Shown here: positions 61,597 through 64,000 of the stretch, piece after piece
How positions within the stretch are numbered: the stretch's first letter is position 1
How the letters are laid out: the number at the start of each line of letters is the position of its first letter
NCBI GenBank assembly: GCA_963402885.1
Contig: OY727099.1
Span: forward strand, 24,819,001 to 24,883,000
Source: Antedon bifida
Taxonomy: Eukaryota; Echinodermata; Crinoidea; Comatulida; Antedonidae
Direction of reading: 5' to 3'
DNA length: 64,000 nucleotides
Program-made: the position numbers and the translations under genes
The notes under the pieces: model-generated
Seen by the model: only the letters and a program-made list of their open reading frames with translations
The model's database searches: none
What the model was told of the DNA's origin: nothing

Positions 61597-64000
61597 TAAA
61601 ATTCAATAATTATGCGATAATATCGCTAAATGTGCGCATATATTGCTTTGCAACAACTTATAGAGCCATAATACACAGTTTTGTCGAAAAATAAAATGGT
61701 CGAAATTTTGCCATTTTCTGAAAAAATCCCTTACTATAGTACAGGGATTTTTTCGAAAAATGCCCAAAATATCGACTTTTTAAAATTCAATAATTATGCG
61801 ATAATATCGCTAAATGTGCGCATATATTGCTTTGCAACAACTTATAGAGCCATAATACACAGTTTTGTCGAAAAATAAAATGGTCGAAATTTTGCCATTT
61901 TCTGAAAAAATCCCTTACTATAGTACAGGGATTTTTTCGAAAAATGCCCAAAATATCGACTTTTTAAAATTCAATAATTATGCGATAATATCGCTAAATG
62001 TGCGCATATATTGCTTTGCAACAACTTATAGAGCCATAATACACAGTTTTGTCGAAAAATAAAAGGGTCGAAATGTTGCCATTTTCTGAAAAAATCCCTT
62101 ACTATAGTACAGGGATTTTTTCGAAAAATGCCCAAAATATCGACTTTTTAAAATTCAATAATTATGCGATAATATCGCTAAATGTGCGCATATATTGCTT
62201 TGCAACAACTTATAGAGCCATACTACACAGTTTTGTCGAAAAATAAAAGGGTCGAAATTTTGCCATTTTCTGAAAAAACTATAGTACAGGGATTTTTTCA
62301 AAAATGCCCAAAATATCGACTTTTTAAAATTCAATAATTATGCGATAATATCGCTAAATGTGCGCATATATTGTTTTGCAACAACTTATAGAGCCATAAT
62401 ACACAGTTTTGTCGAAAAATAAAATGGTCGAAATTTTGCCATTTTCTGAAAAAATCCCTTACTATAGTACAGGGATTTTTTCGAAAAATGCCCAAAATAT
62501 CGACTTTTTAAAATTCAATAATTATGCGATAATATCGCTAAATGTGCGCATATATTGCTTTGCAACAACTTATAGAGCCATAATACACAGTGTTGTCGAA
62601 AATTAAAAGGGTCGAAATTTTGCCATTTTCTGAAAAAATCCCTTACTATAGTACAGGGATTTTTTCGAAAAATGCCCAAAATATCGACTTTTTAAAATTC
62701 AATAATTATGCGATAATATCGCTAAATGTGCGCATATATTGCTTTGCAACAACTTATAGAGCCATAATACACAGTTCTGTCGAAAAATAATATGGTCGAA
62801 ATTTTGCCATTTTCTGAAAAAATCCCTTACTATAGTACAGGGATTTTTTCGAAAAATGCCCAAAATATCGACTTTTTAAAATTCAATAATTATGCGATAA
62901 TATCGCTAAATGTGCGCATATATTGCTTTGCAACAACTTATAGAGCCATAATACACAGTTTTGTCGAAAAATAAAATGGTCGAAATTTTGCCATTTTCTG
63001 AAAAAATCCCTTACTATAGTACAGGGATTTTTTCGAAAAATGCCCAAAATATCGACTTTTTAAAATTCAATAATTATGCGATAATATCGCTAAATGTGCG
63101 CATATATTGCTTTGCAACAACTTATAGAGCCATAATACACAGTGTTGTCGAAAATTAAAAGGGTCGAAATTTTGCCATTTTCTGAAAAAATCCCTTACTA
63201 TAGTACAGGGATTTTTTCGAAAAATGCCCAAAATATCGACTTTTTAAAATTCAATAATTATGCGATAATATCGCTAAATGTGCGCATATATTGCTTTGCA
63301 ACAACTTATAAAGCCATAATACACAGTTCTGTCGAAAAATAAAATGGTCGAAATTTTGCCATTTTCTGAAAAAATCCCTTACTATAGTACAGGGATTTTT
63401 TCGAAAAATGCCCAAAATATCGACTTTTTAAAATTCAATAATTATGCGATAATATCGCTAAATGTGCGCATATATTGCTTTGCAACAACTTATAGAGCCA
63501 TAATACACAGTTTTGTCGAAAAATAAAAGGGTCGAAATGTTGCCATTTTCTGAAAAAATCCCTTACTATAGTACAGGGATTTTTTCGAAAAATGCCCAAA
63601 ATATCGACTTTTTAAAATTCAATAATTATGCGATAATATGGCTAAATGTGCGCATATATTGCTTTGCAACAACTTATAGAGCCATAATACACAGTTTTGT
63701 CGAAAAATAAAAGGGTCGAAATTTTGCTATTTTCTGAAAAAATCCCTTACTATAGTACAGGGATTTGTTCAAAAATGCCCAAAATATCGACTTTTTAAAA
63801 TTCAATAATTATGCGATAATATCGCTAAATGTGCGCATATATTGTTTTGCAACAACTTATAGAGCCATAATACACAGTGTTGTCAAAAAATAAAAGGTTC
63901 GAAATTTTGCCATTTTCTGAAAAAATCCCTTACTATAGTACAGGGATTTTTTCGAAAAATGCCCAAAATATCGACTTTTTAAAATTCAATAATTATGCGA
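61597..64000. repeat. 184-bp satellite array, running off the window edge
   Basis: Thirteen or more units at a 184-bp step (61681, 61865, 62049 and so on), with one 176-bp unit. Copies are nearly identical. Each has an interrupted palindrome, GAAAAAATCCC ... GGGATTTTTTC, with the palindrome TACTATAGTA in its loop, plus GCGATAATATCGC. Unit length is not a multiple of three. The 60-66 codon frames in each unit are chance products of homogenised sequence. Confidence 0.97.

Noticed and set aside
61681-63710. Ten near-identical 60-66 codon ORFs
   Set aside because: One per satellite unit; the unit is 184 bp, so frames do not join and start sites vary with point changes.

Overview
This is an AT-rich, intron-rich animal nuclear locus. 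Four protein-coding genes can be rebuilt exon by exon, and each proposed intron has GT-AG ends and keeps the reading frame. The dense short introns, the many small palindromic transposons and the repeated octamer TAGGCCTA suggest a marine invertebrate deuterostome, perhaps an echinoderm. That guess rests on style, not on a diagnostic gene. No bacterial, organellar or viral genes were seen.

Layout. 1-5.2 kb is non-coding apart from a 65-bp tandem repeat, followed by an exon-like block at 5.2-5.4 kb. 5.8-19.8 kb (+) is an ADAR-type adenosine deaminase with three Z-alpha-like domains, one dsRNA-binding domain and a deaminase domain (864 aa). A possible alternative tail exon lies at 19.9-20.2 kb. 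20.2-30.1 kb is intergenic and full of minisatellites, SINE fragments and a candidate small spliced gene. 30.2-47.8 kb (-) is VPS18, the RING-finger HOPS/CORVET subunit (23 coding exons, 984 aa). One of its introns carries a 3.7-kb PIF/Harbinger-like element that contains an 81-bp tandem array. 49.0-53.6 kb (+) is GDAP2 (macro plus CRAL-TRIO domains, 11 coding exons, 494 aa), divergent from VPS18. 55.8-58.9 kb (+) is the Golgi GTPase ARL1 (6 coding exons, 181 aa), with a TATA box upstream. From 61.6 kb to the window edge there is a 184-bp satellite array.

Repeats. At least five non-autonomous DNA-transposon types are present. The most abundant is a 100-190 bp near-palindromic element with 16 copies, 15 of them in introns of the four genes. 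A second family ends in TTAA, a third is a single element with about 50-bp inverted ends, a fourth is the PIF/Harbinger-like element, and a fifth has hAT-like ends. tRNA-derived SINE copies, a LINE reverse-transcriptase relic and a 5S-rRNA-like fragment are also present.

Function. VPS18 acts in endosome/lysosome tethering and ARL1 in trans-Golgi trafficking. GDAP2 is a macro/CRAL-TRIO protein linked to stress and lysosomes. ADAR edits dsRNA. Their adjacency is probably chance synteny, but the self-complementary intronic elements are the kind of RNA an ADAR edits.
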